Source: an uncultured Ruminococcus sp.
Lineage (GTDB): Bacteria > Bacillota > Clostridia > Oscillospirales > Acutalibacteraceae
Direction of reading: 5' to 3'
Assembly: GCA_902790475.1 (NCBI GenBank)
Contig: CADASG010000006.1
Location: 1-64,000 of the forward strand
Length of the DNA: 64,000 nucleotides
Positions 1 through 8,882 of the stretch are shown in pieces (position 1 is the stretch's first letter; each line of letters begins with the position of its first letter). Position numbers and translations under genes: made by a program. The notes below the pieces were generated by a model, which had not been told where the DNA came from, did not search any database, and was given only the letters and a program-made list of their open reading frames with translations.

Positions 1-144
1 TGGAAGTGGGCGAACAGCAGGAAAGCATATTGGCGTATAGCCGACAGCCATGTTCTGCATATGTCATTAACAAATGAATACCTTGCATCCGTCGGGTATA
101 ATGACATACTCAACAGATACAAGGTACTGCACTCAAACTATTGA
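1..144 (+). CDS. ltrA: Group II intron reverse transcriptase/maturase, C-terminal end (partial)
   Basis: The window opens inside a reading frame of 47 codons ending at TGA (142-144). It starts WKWANSRKAYWRIADS and continues with LTNEYLASVGYNDIL. This pattern (W-x-N-x-R-K-x-Y-W-R, then LTN-x-Y-L) is the usual C-terminal end of group II intron maturases that lack an endonuclease domain. Such proteins bind the intron RNA for splicing and reverse-transcribe it during retrohoming. The identification is supported by the intron RNA domains that follow at once. The reverse-transcriptase core lies outside the window, so completeness cannot be judged. Confidence 0.85.
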   Translation, partial: WKWANSRKAYWRIADSHVLHMSLTNEYLASVGYNDILNRYKVLHSNY

Positions 145-219
145 ACCGCCGTGTACCGAACGGTACGCACGGTGGTGTGAGAGGTCGGCTGCTCAATTAA
201 TGGGCAGCCTCCTACTCGA
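145..219 (+). mobile_element. Group II intron domains V and VI (3' end of the intron)
   Basis: About 75 bases after the maturase stop fold as the catalytic end of a group II intron. Domain V is a hairpin from about 145 to 175: CCGCCGTG pairs with CACGGTGG, a UACC/GGUA distal stem carries a GAAC loop, and a two-base CG bulge separates the stems. The base carries ACCGCC, which offers a CGC-type catalytic triad as in IIC-like introns. Domain VI is the GGCTGC/GCAGCC hairpin (187-208), followed by TCCTACTCGAT with a candidate branch-point A. The intron appears to end at about 219-220, exactly against the ntpD stop codon. The subtype is inferred, not proven. Confidence 0.8.
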
Positions 220-849
220 TTATTCTGCATTTTCTTTTAGTTTTTTCCGTTTGATAACCTTTAAACGGCTGAATTCCTCACGGTCCTTTTCATCCAAAGC
301 GTCCGTGATAAATTTTACCGTTTCCTCAAAGCGAGGGATCATTATGTTCTTTAGAGCGTTGGCACGCTTCTGAGTTTTTTTGATCGAATCCGCCAAACGA
401 TAAACGCTGTTTTCTATTTCGGCAAGCTCGACCGTTAATTCTTTAACTCTTGTAAACAGGATATAAACCTTGTCCACAGCCGAATTAGTCGTTCTGGTTC
501 CGTAGTGCATGTAGTTATAGTTCTCACTTTCATCCATAGTGAGAATCGGGATCTCGACTCCCATAACGCTGCGTGAATCCATATGCAAACCGTTTTCGAC
601 GGGTATAGCCATGGAGATCTCCTCACAGAAGCCGTTAGTGATATTGGCGGTTTGAAGAGCAAAATATGCTTCTTCATAAGCGCCGTCGATTTTTTCCTGT
701 ATCGCGTTGGCGTGGTCGATCAGAGTCATCATCTCGCGTATGAGAATATTTCGCTTTCTGTCGAGCAGCTCATAACCGTTTTTTGCAAGAGCGAGAGATT
801 TTTTAGTATTCATTAGGTTACCTTTGGTAGGTACAGCCTGTACAGCCAT
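220..849 (-). CDS. ntpD: V-type ATP synthase subunit D
   Basis: This 209-residue protein is the central-stalk (rotor) subunit D that couples the A3B3 head to the membrane ring. The N-terminus MAVQAVPTKGNLMNTKK and the long helical coiled-coil ends, with LLDRKRNILIREMM, are diagnostic. The length is normal for the family. The ATG has an AAGGTG site upstream. It is the last gene of the nine-gene operon and starts 13 bases after the ntpB stop. Its own stop codon abuts the oppositely oriented intron end, so no transcription terminator can be seen on the 3' side within the window. Confidence 0.97.
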   Translation of the reverse strand: MAVQAVPTKGNLMNTKKSLALAKNGYELLDRKRNILIREMMTLIDHANAIQEKIDGAYEEAYFALQTANITNGFCEEISMAIPVENGLHMDSRSVMGVEIPILTMDESENYNYMHYGTRTTNSAVDKVYILFTRVKELTVELAEIENSVYRLADSIKKTQKRANALKNIMIPRFEETVKFITDALDEKDREEFSRLKVIKRKKLKENAE

Positions 850-861
850 TATGACACCTTC

Positions 862-2235
862 TTAGCCCTTGTAGTAAACGTCCAGTACCGCGTCGTCAAC
901 ACGGTCGAGCTCAGCTCTGGGAAGAGTTGACAAAAGCTCCCAGCCCAGATCAAGACTTTGCTCGATACTGCGGTTTTCCGTAAAGCCCTGATTTACAAAT
1001 CTCGATTCAAACAGTCTGCCGAACTCAATATACTTTTTGTCGATCGGAGAGAGCTCTTCCTCGCCGATAACGGACGCCAGCGCACGGGCGTCGATAACCT
1101 TCGCGTAGGAAGCGAATAGCTGATTGGCAAGCGACTGATGATCCGCCCTTGTGTATCCTTCGCCGATGCCGTCCTTCATAAGTCGCGACAGCGACGGCAG
1201 TACGCTGACGGGCGGATAAAAGCCCTGTCCCTGAAGCGTTCTGTCCAAAACGATCTGACCCTCGGTGATATAGCCCGTGAGGTCGGGTATCGGGTGTGTG
1301 ATATCGTCGTTAGGCATGGTGAGAATGGGGATCTGAGTTACGGAGCCCGGGTGACCGCTGATCATACCTGCACGCTCATACAGCGAAGCAAGGTCGGAGT
1401 ACAGATATCCGGGATAACCCTTACGACCGGGGATCTCACCCTTTGAGGATGAGAATTCGCGCAGAGCCTCGGCGTAGGAGGTCATATCGGTCATAATTAC
1501 AAGAATATGCATATCCAATTCAAACGCAAGGTACTCTGCGATTGTCAGGGCGCAGCGAGGCGTGAGGGTACGCTCGATAATGGGATCGTTTGAGAGATTC
1601 AAAAGCATTACGACGCGTGATAATACGCCGCTTTCCTCAAAGCTTTTCCTGAAATACTCTGCAACGTCCTTTTGAACGCCCATTGCGGCGAAAACAACGC
1701 CGAAGTTGCTGCTGTCAGCTCCGCTGATTTTTGCCTGTCGAACGATTTGAACAGCCAAATCATTATGCGACATGCCCGAACCCGAGAATATCGGAAGCTT
1801 TTGACCGCGGATCAGCGTCATAAGAGTGTCGATGGTAGATATGCCGGTGTTGATATAGTTTTTCGGATATACTCTTGAAACGGGATTGATCGGCGTACCG
1901 TTGATGTTCATACGCTTCACGGGGAAAATATCGCCTAAACCGTCTTTGGGTCTACCTGCTCCGTCAAGAACTCTTCCGATGATCTCGGGAGAAAGCGGCA
2001 TTTCCATAGGGTGACCCGTAAGACGTGTGCGTGTATTTTTAAGGCTGATACGCCTTGTTCCTTCAAAGACCTGAACAACTATGCGTTCGCCTTCGATCTG
2101 CACCACGCGTCCTTGACGGACCGAGCCGTTATCAAGCTTTATATCTACGATCTCTTCGTTGGAAACGCCTTTAACGCCGTCCATGACGATCAAAGAACCG
2201 TTGATTTCTTTAACGCCTACATAATCTATAATCAA
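862..2235 (-). CDS. ntpB: V-type ATP synthase subunit B
   Basis: This 457-residue protein is the non-catalytic nucleotide-site subunit of the A3B3 head. It has the family sequence [14 protein letters not shown] where subunit A carries a P-loop, followed by [10 protein letters not shown] and [11 protein letters not shown]. The full length matches the family. It appears to start at a TTG (2233-2235) with AAGGAGG about seven bases upstream, directly after ntpA. The gap to ntpD is 12 bases, so the genes are cotranscribed. Together with subunit A it forms the alternating hexamer whose ATP turnover drives, or is driven by, ion flow through the membrane ring. Confidence 0.97.
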   Translation of the reverse strand: MIIDYVGVKEINGSLIVMDGVKGVSNEEIVDIKLDNGSVRQGRVVQIEGERIVVQVFEGTRRISLKNTRTRLTGHPMEMPLSPEIIGRVLDGAGRPKDGLGDIFPVKRMNINGTPINPVSRVYPKNYINTGISTIDTLMTLIRGQKLPIFSGSGMSHNDLAVQIVRQAKISGADSSNFGVVFAAMGVQKDVAEYFRKSFEESGVLSRVVMLLNLSNDPIIERTLTPRCALTIAEYLAFELDMHILVIMTDMTSYAEALREFSSSKGEIPGRKGYPGYLYSDLASLYERAGMISGHPGSVTQIPILTMPNDDITHPIPDLTGYITEGQIVLDRTLQGQGFYPPVSVLPSLSRLMKDGIGEGYTRADHQSLANQLFASYAKVIDARALASVIGEEELSPIDKKYIEFGRLFESRFVNQGFTENRSIEQSLDLGWELLSTLPRAELDRVDDAVLDVYYKG

Positions 2236-2247
2236 AGCGTTTCCTCC

Positions 2248-4002
2248 TTACTGTAATAATTCGCCGAGCTTTTCGTCGATTTCTTTGATGTAATCATCGA
2301 ACATATCCAATCGGCTGTTGGGGATATCATACTTCATTTTGGTGAGCTTGTCAAAAAGACCCAGCGCTGTGATTTTTGAAATAGGGATCTCAAGCGCAAC
2401 TATCTCTTTTGCCTTGGCATGAAGATGAAGGATCACTTTCATCATAAGCTTTTGCTTTTCAAGCGGAACATAGGTATCCTCCGCGTGGAAAGCGTTTTGC
2501 TGCAGGAAACCGACGCGGATCACTCTCGCGGTCTCGATTACCAGCTTTTGATCGTCGGGGAGAACATCGGATCCGATAAGCTTTACTATTTCCATCAGCG
2601 AGCTTTCCTCCTGAAGAAGAGCGCTGATGCGGTTTCTGTATTCTATAAAATCCTCGCCGAGATTTTCCCTGAACCACGGGTCAAGGTCGTTAAAATACTC
2701 GCTGTAGCTGTTGATCCAATTGATGGCAGGATAGTGTCTTGCATACGCAAGCGCTTTATCAAGAGCCCAAAACACACGCGTAAAGCGCTTGGTGTTTTGG
2801 GTAACAGGCTCTGAAAAGTCGGAGCCCTGCGGCGATACCGCTCCGATAAGAGTTACGGAGCCTTCCGCGCCGCAGAGAACGTCGGCGCGTCCGCCTCTTT
2901 CATAGAATTCCGCAAGACGTGAGGGCAGATATGCCGGGAAGCCTTCCTCGGCAGGCATTTCTTCCAGACGACCCGAGATCTCTCTGAGCGCCTCCGCCCA
3001 ACGCGAGGTGGAGTCTGCCATCATAGCCACGTGATAACCCATGTCTCGGTAATACTCAGCCAGTGTGATTCCCGTGTAGATTGACGCTTCACGCGCTGCA
3101 ACGGGCATATTTGAGGTGTTGGCGATAAGCACCGTTCTGTCGGTCATAGGACGGTTTGACTTCGGGTCGATAAGCTCTGAGAACTCATTGAGCACCTGAC
3201 TCATTTCGTTTCCGCGTTCACCGCAGCCGACATAAATGATGATATCCGCGTCGCACCACTTTGCAAGCTGATGCTGGTTCATGGTTTTGCCGGTACCAAA
3301 ACCTCCGGGAATAGCAGCCGTTCCGCCTTTGGCTATGGGAAACAGAGTGTCCATAACACGCTGACCCGTAATCAGGGGGATTGACGGAGTGAGCCTGTTT
3401 TCAACAGGACGCGCGGTTCTTATCGGCCACTGCTGGCAAAGCGTTAATTCATGCTGTTCGCCGAGGTCGTCCTCGATGACAGCGATGGTATCGAATAATT
3501 TGTACTCGCCGTCGGGCGCGACCTTTTTCACCACACCGGAAAGATCGGGATGAACCATGAGCCGATGCTCGATTATCGGCGTTTCGGGAAGTGTAGCGTA
3601 GATCTGACCGCCCGAAAGCTTATCGCCGACTTTGACCTTCATAGTTACAGCCCAAAGCCTGTTCTCGTCAAGAGGAGATACCGAAGCACCTCTGCTGATA
3701 AAAGCGCCCGATTGCTTCTCGATAGCCTTCAGAGGACGTTCGATACCGTCAAAAATATTGTCAATGATACCGGGTCCGAGCAACACGTTCATAGGCGCGC
3801 CGGTTCCGGTGACAGGATCACCCGGCTTTAAGCCTGTTGTCTCCTCGTAAACCTGTATCGTTGTGATTGCGTCGGTGATTCCGATAACCTCACCCACCAG
3901 GTTTTGCGCGCCGACGTGAACCATTTCCATCATTTCAAAGCTATCGGCGTTTTTCACGGTGACGACAGGACCGTTGATTCCGTAAATTACATTATTATTC
4001 AT
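2248..4002 (-). CDS. ntpA: V-type ATP synthase catalytic subunit A
   Basis: This 584-residue protein is the catalytic subunit of the head. The Walker A motif GGFGTGKT lies at residues 233-240, and the large non-homologous insert typical of V/A-type A subunits (about residues 110-200) precedes it. GERGNE and the [22 protein letters not shown] stretch are family signatures. The length is standard. The start ATG is preceded by an AGAGATGA site and lies 24 bases after ntpE. It hydrolyses or makes ATP at the A/B interface; the direction in this organism cannot be read from sequence. Confidence 0.98.
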   Translation of the reverse strand: MNNNVIYGINGPVVTVKNADSFEMMEMVHVGAQNLVGEVIGITDAITTIQVYEETTGLKPGDPVTGTGAPMNVLLGPGIIDNIFDGIERPLKAIEKQSGAFISRGASVSPLDENRLWAVTMKVKVGDKLSGGQIYATLPETPIIEHRLMVHPDLSGVVKKVAPDGEYKLFDTIAVIEDDLGEQHELTLCQQWPIRTARPVENRLTPSIPLITGQRVMDTLFPIAKGGTAAIPGGFGTGKTMNQHQLAKWCDADIIIYVGCGERGNEMSQVLNEFSELIDPKSNRPMTDRTVLIANTSNMPVAAREASIYTGITLAEYYRDMGYHVAMMADSTSRWAEALREISGRLEEMPAEEGFPAYLPSRLAEFYERGGRADVLCGAEGSVTLIGAVSPQGSDFSEPVTQNTKRFTRVFWALDKALAYARHYPAINWINSYSEYFNDLDPWFRENLGEDFIEYRNRISALLQEESSLMEIVKLIGSDVLPDDQKLVIETARVIRVGFLQQNAFHAEDTYVPLEKQKLMMKVILHLHAKAKEIVALEIPISKITALGLFDKLTKMKYDIPNSRLDMFDDYIKEIDEKLGELLQ

Positions 4003-4026
4003 ATTATTTCATCTCTTTCGGATCCT

Positions 4027-4617
4027 TTAGAGTACGGAGAGATCGGCGTTTTCCACAAACCACTCCCGCTGTGCTTCCAGCTTACTGTCAAGCGTTTCGT
4101 CGGCAATGACACCCATTGCGGCGCAATAACCCTTGATACCGCCGATTTTGACGGTCTTATCCGCCTTGACTTCAACACTGCCGCTGAACATGGATCTCAT
4201 TTTTTCGGCAGCGTCAATATCGCGTTCGCTGACATAAAGAACACAATCGTTACCGCCAAAAAACTCGGCGATTTTTTTGGCGCTTTCGGAAAGCTTTGCG
4301 GAATAATCCTCGGTTTGCGTAAAAGCGATGAGCTTTTCCGATGCGGCGTGAAAGATCTCTTCCGTCATGGCGGCACGCTCAATAAACAGCTTTTTCTGTC
4401 CCTCCTGCATTTTTGTGGCAAGATTCGCGGTTTCGCGGTTACGGGTTTCAATAAGCTTGATCCTGACTAAATTCTCTCTCTCGCGGCTCGCCTGTTCCTC
4501 AGCTTCCTTCAAACGTTCGGATTTGAGCTGCTTGACCTCGCTCTTTAACAGGTTTTTCTGATGCTTTGCATATCCTTTTATTGCCTTCAAAAAATTATCG
4601 GTTTTATTTTTTTGCAT
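4027..4617 (-). CDS. ntpE: V-type ATP synthase subunit E
   Basis: This 196-residue peripheral-stalk subunit E has an N-terminal half (about residues 1-100) that is a highly charged Lys/Glu coiled coil and a compact C-terminal half that caps the head. It pairs with the G/H-type coiled-coil protein encoded first in the operon to form the stator. The length is close to the usual 190-200. An AAGGA site precedes the ATG. Gene order places it between subunits F and A. Sequence conservation is low, as usual for this subunit, so the call rests on composition, size and operon position. Confidence 0.9.
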   Translation of the reverse strand: MQKNKTDNFLKAIKGYAKHQKNLLKSEVKQLKSERLKEAEEQASRERENLVRIKLIETRNRETANLATKMQEGQKKLFIERAAMTEEIFHAASEKLIAFTQTEDYSAKLSESAKKIAEFFGGNDCVLYVSERDIDAAEKMRSMFSGSVEVKADKTVKIGGIKGYCAAMGVIADETLDSKLEAQREWFVENADLSVL

Positions 4618-4643
4618 AAGTATCCTTCTTTCCGCGATAACGT

Positions 4644-4952
4644 TTACAGCTTCACGCCGATAGCGTCCTGAACGTATTTGGTGATGCTGTCTTTTGTGCG
4701 ACCGTTTCCGTGACGGTCGGGAATTTCAACAATCAGCGGTTTTTTGCAGTTTAGCTTTAAATCATAAACGATGTCGGGACAAAGCGAAACGAGCTTTTCA
4801 GTCATCAGAATAACGGCGATATCCTCTCGCCCGATAGCCTTTGTCAGCTCGCGCCTGACTTCATCCTCCTCGTGTACGACAACGCCTTCGATCCCCGCAA
4901 AGCGCATACCCATTTTTGTGTCTACGTTATCACTAATCAAAAAGAATTTCAT
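4644..4952 (-). CDS. V-type ATP synthase subunit F
   Basis: This is a central-stalk subunit of 102 residues from the chosen start, MKFFLISDNVDTKMGMRFAG, which matches the usual N-terminus of the family (about 100 residues). A longer in-frame start at 4991 would add 13 residues, but those codons lie partly in an inserted palindromic repeat. AAAGGA sits about nine bases before the ATG at 4952, so the shorter form is preferred. Subunit F binds subunit D in the rotor. It is separated from ntpK by about 80 bases containing that repeat, the only large gap inside the operon. Confidence 0.93.
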   Translation of the reverse strand: MKFFLISDNVDTKMGMRFAGIEGVVVHEEDEVRRELTKAIGREDIAVILMTEKLVSLCPDIVYDLKLNCKKPLIVEIPDRHGNGRTKDSITKYVQDAIGVKL

Positions 4953-4975
4953 CCAATCAATCCTTTGCGGTTCTT

Positions 4976-5031
4976 TAGGACAATATCGCATAATTCAGGT
5001 GTGCGCCGTGAATTGTGCGGTGTTGCCTTAG
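4976..5031. repeat. Palindromic repeat family, copy A (short), inside the V-ATPase operon
   Basis: The left end (CAATATCGCATAATTCAGG) and right end (GAATTGTGCGGTGTTGCC) match the ends of the longer copies at 14677-14831 and 32141-32268. The middle is deleted and the left end has two or three substitutions. The copy fills the gap between ntpK and the subunit F gene. On the transcript it would fold as an imperfect hairpin just upstream of the subunit F ribosome-binding site. Confidence 0.8.
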
Positions 5032-5034
5032 ATA

Positions 5035-5466
5035 TTATTGTTTTGCGAAAATAAGCAGAATGGATACCAGCATACCGTAAATAGCGATACCTTCGCCCAA
5101 AACTACGAAGATGATAGCTTTACCGAAAGCCTTTGGATCCTCACTGGTGGCTCCGATAGCCGCAGGAGCCGCGTTACCTACCGCGATACCGCCGCCTAAG
5201 CAGGCGATACCGGTGGAAAGAGCTGCGCCGATATAGGAAAGACCATCGGCAAGATCTGATGAAGAAGCGCCTGCGTCGCCGGTAGCAGCATTAGCAACGA
5301 TAGGACAAATAAGGCAAATCGCAAAAACAGCTGCAAAGGAGAAGATCTGCATCAGTACAGACTGTTTTTTACTTCTTCCTCTTTCATACATCTTTACCGC
5401 GATAATAGCGGACGCAACAAGAAAAATAACGGGCAAAGCCATCATAACGCAATTAAACAAAAACAT
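5035..5466 (-). CDS. ntpK: V-type ATP synthase subunit K (membrane rotor ring)
   Basis: This 143-residue proteolipid forms the ion-carrying ring. Residues 75-143 are a classic c-subunit hairpin with the ion-binding carboxylate at Glu125 (VVLGEGIAIYG). Residues 5-60 form two more hydrophobic segments without a membrane carboxylate, ending IVANAATG. The protein is either a four-helix type with a degenerate first hairpin or a single hairpin behind a long leader. The first helix of the functional hairpin reads CLGGGIAVGN, so the glutamine common in sodium-binding rings is not evident. GGAGG precedes the ATG. Ion specificity is unresolved. Confidence 0.93.
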   Translation of the reverse strand: MFLFNCVMMALPVIFLVASAIIAVKMYERGRSKKQSVLMQIFSFAAVFAICLICPIVANAATGDAGASSSDLADGLSYIGAALSTGIACLGGGIAVGNAAPAAIGATSEDPKAFGKAIIFVVLGEGIAIYGMLVSILLIFAKQ

Positions 5467-5483
5467 AATTAAACCTCCAAATA

Positions 5484-7415
5484 TTAATCATTTATTATTC
5501 TTACGGGTTCAAAGGCTCTTCCTTCTCCCGAGTAGAAACGGCTGAACATTTCATAGTATTCCAAACGCAGCACCTGGATTGAAACAAGCAGAGCCTCCAG
5601 TACCATGACGAACGCGTTGCCGAAAACGACTATAGGCCAGTAGGCAACGGGACCGGCGGTATCCGCCAAAACGAATACGACCATCATCATGCCGGCGTGT
5701 ACAAGCACAAATGCGCCTACACGCAGGAAGCTGACTGTGTTGGTGACATATTCGAGCAGCACCATGATAGATTCGATGATGTGCTCCATGATAAATCCCG
5801 CCCAGCTTTCGGGCTTCCAGTCGGGACTTTTTGCGATCAGCCCGTCAAGCGGTTCCTCGAAGAAAATCAGCAGGAAGGGCAAAACGATCAGTCCCAATAT
5901 ATAGGGCAGAGTCAGTATATGCAGGTTGAACATCAACTCAGCGACCATTCCGAAAACCAGCGCCGAATAGAAAACGATTCCGGCTACTCCGTTGGCGCTG
6001 AACAGCGCGCGCCCGATGTGCCCCTGCTTTATTGAGCTGTATACATTCAGGCACATGGCTGTTATCACCAAAAGTACGCCTATCGCTACCGCCGCAAGCA
6101 AAATGACGATAATGGATTTTGAGGTCATTACCTCGATCGGCTTCTCCTTGAAGCCCATTGCAAAATACAGCGGATCGAGTACATGCTCAAAGCCGAACAA
6201 GCTGCCGAATATCGTACCGAACACAACTGATGAAATCCCGCACGGAGTCAATATCCTGCCGATCTTCATGCCCTTGAGCTTCCACATCAGCATACCTACC
6301 ACAGACAGGCATATACCCTGACCGATATCGGCAAACATGATTCCGAAAATGATAGTATACGTTATAGCAATAAACAGCGTGGGGTCGATCTCGTTGTAAT
6401 TGGGAACACCGTACATATCGGTATAAAACTCGAACGGCTTTGCCAAAAAACAGTTTTTGAGCTTGACCGGGGGACGCTTGTCTATCTCTTCTTTAGCGTC
6501 GGCGAAATCAAGCTCGACGCTTCTGATCTTTTTAAGTCTCTTCTTTATCTGTTTCTTGTTTTCGGCAGGTACCCAGCCGACAATTATGAAACTGTTGTGG
6601 TACTGCATCGCCTTGCTTCGAATACCGGAGTACAGATATAATTCCTCGAGCTTTGAGAGATAACGGGTTATTTGCTCCGAGTTGTCGTCGAGATATTCTT
6701 CGAGGTTCCTCTGTGCTTCATCAACCTGTTTTTCAAGGAGCGGAAGCTCTTTTTTATACCCCTCTATACGCTCTCCCGGAGTCTCCTTCTCCCCTACCAA
6801 TTCGGCAGGCTCAAAATACAAACCCTCAAATATCCTGTCGATCTCATCTTCCTTGCTCAAGGGAGTAAAATATACGCCCCAGCAATGAGTTTTGTCTTTG
6901 GTACATACGGCGAAATCGACGTATTTGTTGTCCTTATACGCTTCAAGCTTCTCCATGCTGTCCTTGGGCAGCTTGCCGAAGTGCGCCTTCATGTACTTCA
7001 TTTTAAGGATCTGTTCAATTTCTACGTCAAGACCGGCAAAATGCTCGGCAATGCTGAGGTTTCGTTTTTCCTCCTCAAGCTTTGCCGCGGCCGCTTCCCT
7101 TGCTTCAACCAGAGAATCTATTTCCGAAGTTGTCACGGAGGAAAAGCTTTCGAGCTCCTCAAAAGACGGGCTGAAATCGCTTACGTCCGTCAATGGAAAA
7201 ACCCGTTTGGTAAGGTTTAGCGCGGCTTTGAGATTTGTCAGAGGTTCGGCGTAGATGTTTTTTGTTTGCAGATGTGTGAAATCCCTCAGGTTGTTGTAAA
7301 AAACACTGACCTCGTCGGGATGAAACACACCCGATTCACCAAGAACCGTGATCACCTCGTCGATGTGTTCCATCAAACCGATAATGTTCACAGCCTGCAT
7401 TGATGATACTGCCAA
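5484..7415 (-). CDS. ntpI: V-type ATP synthase subunit I (membrane stator, a-subunit type)
   Basis: This is a protein of about 643 residues. The N-terminal half (1-300) is cytoplasmic, charged and coiled coil; the C-terminal half holds about seven or eight membrane helices, including GIMFADIGQG and the late helix SFLRVGAFVLVHAGMM. It supplies the half channels and conserved arginine region facing the K ring. I place the start at the TTG of 7415 (LAVSSMQ), seven bases after GAGGTG; the TTG two codons upstream sits too close to that site. The gene lies 17 bases before ntpK. Confidence 0.95.
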   Translation of the reverse strand: MAVSSMQAVNIIGLMEHIDEVITVLGESGVFHPDEVSVFYNNLRDFTHLQTKNIYAEPLTNLKAALNLTKRVFPLTDVSDFSPSFEELESFSSVTTSEIDSLVEAREAAAAKLEEEKRNLSIAEHFAGLDVEIEQILKMKYMKAHFGKLPKDSMEKLEAYKDNKYVDFAVCTKDKTHCWGVYFTPLSKEDEIDRIFEGLYFEPAELVGEKETPGERIEGYKKELPLLEKQVDEAQRNLEEYLDDNSEQITRYLSKLEELYLYSGIRSKAMQYHNSFIIVGWVPAENKKQIKKRLKKIRSVELDFADAKEEIDKRPPVKLKNCFLAKPFEFYTDMYGVPNYNEIDPTLFIAITYTIIFGIMFADIGQGICLSVVGMLMWKLKGMKIGRILTPCGISSVVFGTIFGSLFGFEHVLDPLYFAMGFKEKPIEVMTSKSIIVILLAAVAIGVLLVITAMCLNVYSSIKQGHIGRALFSANGVAGIVFYSALVFGMVAELMFNLHILTLPYILGLIVLPFLLIFFEEPLDGLIAKSPDWKPESWAGFIMEHIIESIMVLLEYVTNTVSFLRVGAFVLVHAGMMMVVFVLADTAGPVAYWPIVVFGNAFVMVLEALLVSIQVLRLEYYEMFSRFYSGEGRAFEPVRIIND

Positions 7416-7439
7416 ATTCAAATCACCTCTTTATTACAG

Positions 7440-8474
7440 TCAGCGGATTATCAGCGACTGAATAGTTTTAGGATCGATCCGGTATCGAACGCCCTCTATC
7501 AGGCTGATTATATTCATCAGCTCGATTTCGGACAAAAACATGAACGATACCATAACGACCGTTGGATTGCTGGAAAAATGGATATGTTTTTTCGCCAGCC
7601 TGTACTGCACGCGCGGACTGATATCACCTGCGTGCTTGTAGCCGATTTTACCTATCAGCCTTCCGCAGCCCGTACTCTGCATGATCTGGAATACTTCCGC
7701 CGAGGATTCAGCCTCGCACATGCGGTTCACAAGCTTTGGACTAAGGCTGCCGTATTCGGGCAGCATATAGCTTTTGATAATCTCGGGAGAAAGATTATAG
7801 TACTTTTTCATTCGCAGTATTCTTGAAAAAGCAGCGTAATCATTTACGGTTTTAATAATTGATTCAAGCTCTCGGCGCTCGCTTCCCTTGGTTTTCTTTT
7901 TTATCAAGGCGAGAACATGACTGAGGATCTGAGCGTACAGCTTGTTTTCGATATCGGAAACAGGCAGTTGTCCCTTATCATCCGGCTTGAATCCGGAGAG
8001 GAGCTCAAAATAAGGCGTGCGCTTCAGTGCATCCAGAAAATCGTCGTAATCACGAGCGTTTGCGATCCGATTGACGTCAAGCACCGTGTGCTTGGCAAGA
8101 AAAGCAGGAAACTGAAAAATAAATTTTTCTGTTGACTGAGAATTGAGCAGCACCAAATAACGGATTATCTGCTCGACCTCGGATTTTTCGATTATATACC
8201 GCGAAAAACCGGCGCTAACGCCCGAATCATAACGGCAAAATGAGTCAAATTCGTCAAACAAATACTGGCGAAGCAGCATTTCCAGCCTGCCTCTGTGTAC
8301 GTCTCGTTCATTGACGTCGGCGAGCGCAGAAGCGTAGTGTGTGTGCGATTTCAAGTAAACCATTACTTCGGGCACGCTTTGACACGCAAGGAGTCCGGCA
8401 TAATCCCGGTCAGATAAGAATCTGCCGTATTTTGATCTTGCTTTCGTCATGACAGCATAAGATGTGGCAGACAT
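7440..8474 (-). CDS. ntpC: V-type ATP synthase subunit C
   Basis: This 344-residue, mostly helical, soluble protein matches the V/A-type C subunit (d subunit), which sits as a funnel between the K ring and the D/F shaft. Typical features are the N-terminal YAVMTKARSKYGRFLS segment and the repeated helical bundles. The length is within the family range of 320-360. GGGGAGG precedes the ATG. In many operons this gene follows subunit E; here it comes second, before subunit I, which is a different gene order. Confidence 0.93.
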   Translation of the reverse strand: MSATSYAVMTKARSKYGRFLSDRDYAGLLACQSVPEVMVYLKSHTHYASALADVNERDVHRGRLEMLLRQYLFDEFDSFCRYDSGVSAGFSRYIIEKSEVEQIIRYLVLLNSQSTEKFIFQFPAFLAKHTVLDVNRIANARDYDDFLDALKRTPYFELLSGFKPDDKGQLPVSDIENKLYAQILSHVLALIKKKTKGSERRELESIIKTVNDYAAFSRILRMKKYYNLSPEIIKSYMLPEYGSLSPKLVNRMCEAESSAEVFQIMQSTGCGRLIGKIGYKHAGDISPRVQYRLAKKHIHFSSNPTVVMVSFMFLSEIELMNIISLIEGVRYRIDPKTIQSLIIR

Positions 8475-8489
8475 TCAAACACCTCCCCG

Positions 8490-8798
8490 TCAGCCTATGA
8501 CCCGGCTGACAATTTCATCTACCCATCTGTCGCGGTTCTGCTCAAAGTCAGATCTCAGCTTTATCAGGGCGGATTCCTGCTTGGCTGTTGCATCTTTCAG
8601 TTTTCTGCTGTAGCGTTTTGAAAGATATTCGTCGTTTTTGGCGATCTCAGCCTGTGCTTCATCCATGTATTTTTGATGGATCTCCTCGACCTCTCGTTCG
8701 ATTTTTTGCTTTTCTTTTTCGGCAGCCTTTTTATTGGCTTCCTCCAAAGCTTTTGCTTCATTGTCAGCTTCGACAATTCGTTTGATCATATCCTGCAA
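8490..8798 (-). CDS. V-type ATP synthase peripheral stalk subunit (G/H-like)
   Basis: This is a charged coiled-coil protein of about 102 residues, rich in Glu, Lys and Ala (EADNEAKALEEANKKAAEKEKQ). It fits the small stalk partner of subunit E. The preferred start is the TTG at 8798 (LQDMIKRIVEAD), because GGAGGTGA lies six bases upstream; an ATG at 8825 would place that site inside the coding region. It is the first gene of the operon and lies 15 bases before ntpC. Identification is by size, composition and position, as this family is poorly conserved. Confidence 0.8.
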   Translation of the reverse strand: MQDMIKRIVEADNEAKALEEANKKAAEKEKQKIEREVEEIHQKYMDEAQAEIAKNDEYLSKRYSRKLKDATAKQESALIKLRSDFEQNRDRWVDEIVSRVIG

Positions 8799-8842
8799 AT
8801 AAATCACCTCCGATTTACGGCGCATTATGTTAATGAAGCGGC

Positions 8843-8870
8843 GTTATATATTAACCTTTAGCGTTATCAA
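8843..8870 (-). promoter_or_regulatory. Likely promoter of the V-ATPase operon
   Basis: On the minus strand TTGATA (8865-8870) is followed after 16 bases by TATAAC (8843-8848), about 40 bases before the first gene's start. The upstream gene ends at 8883, so the operon may also receive read-through. Confidence 0.45.
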
Positions 8871-8882
8871 ATGAAATAAGGG

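Noticed and set aside
4953-4991. N-terminal extension of V-ATPase subunit F
   Set aside because: These codons come partly from an inserted repeat, and a good ribosome-binding site fits the internal ATG at 4952.
6672-7220. Long plus-strand reading frames across the V-ATPase and other operons
   Set aside because: They lie antisense to strongly identified genes, lack ribosome-binding sites and have no recognisable domain.
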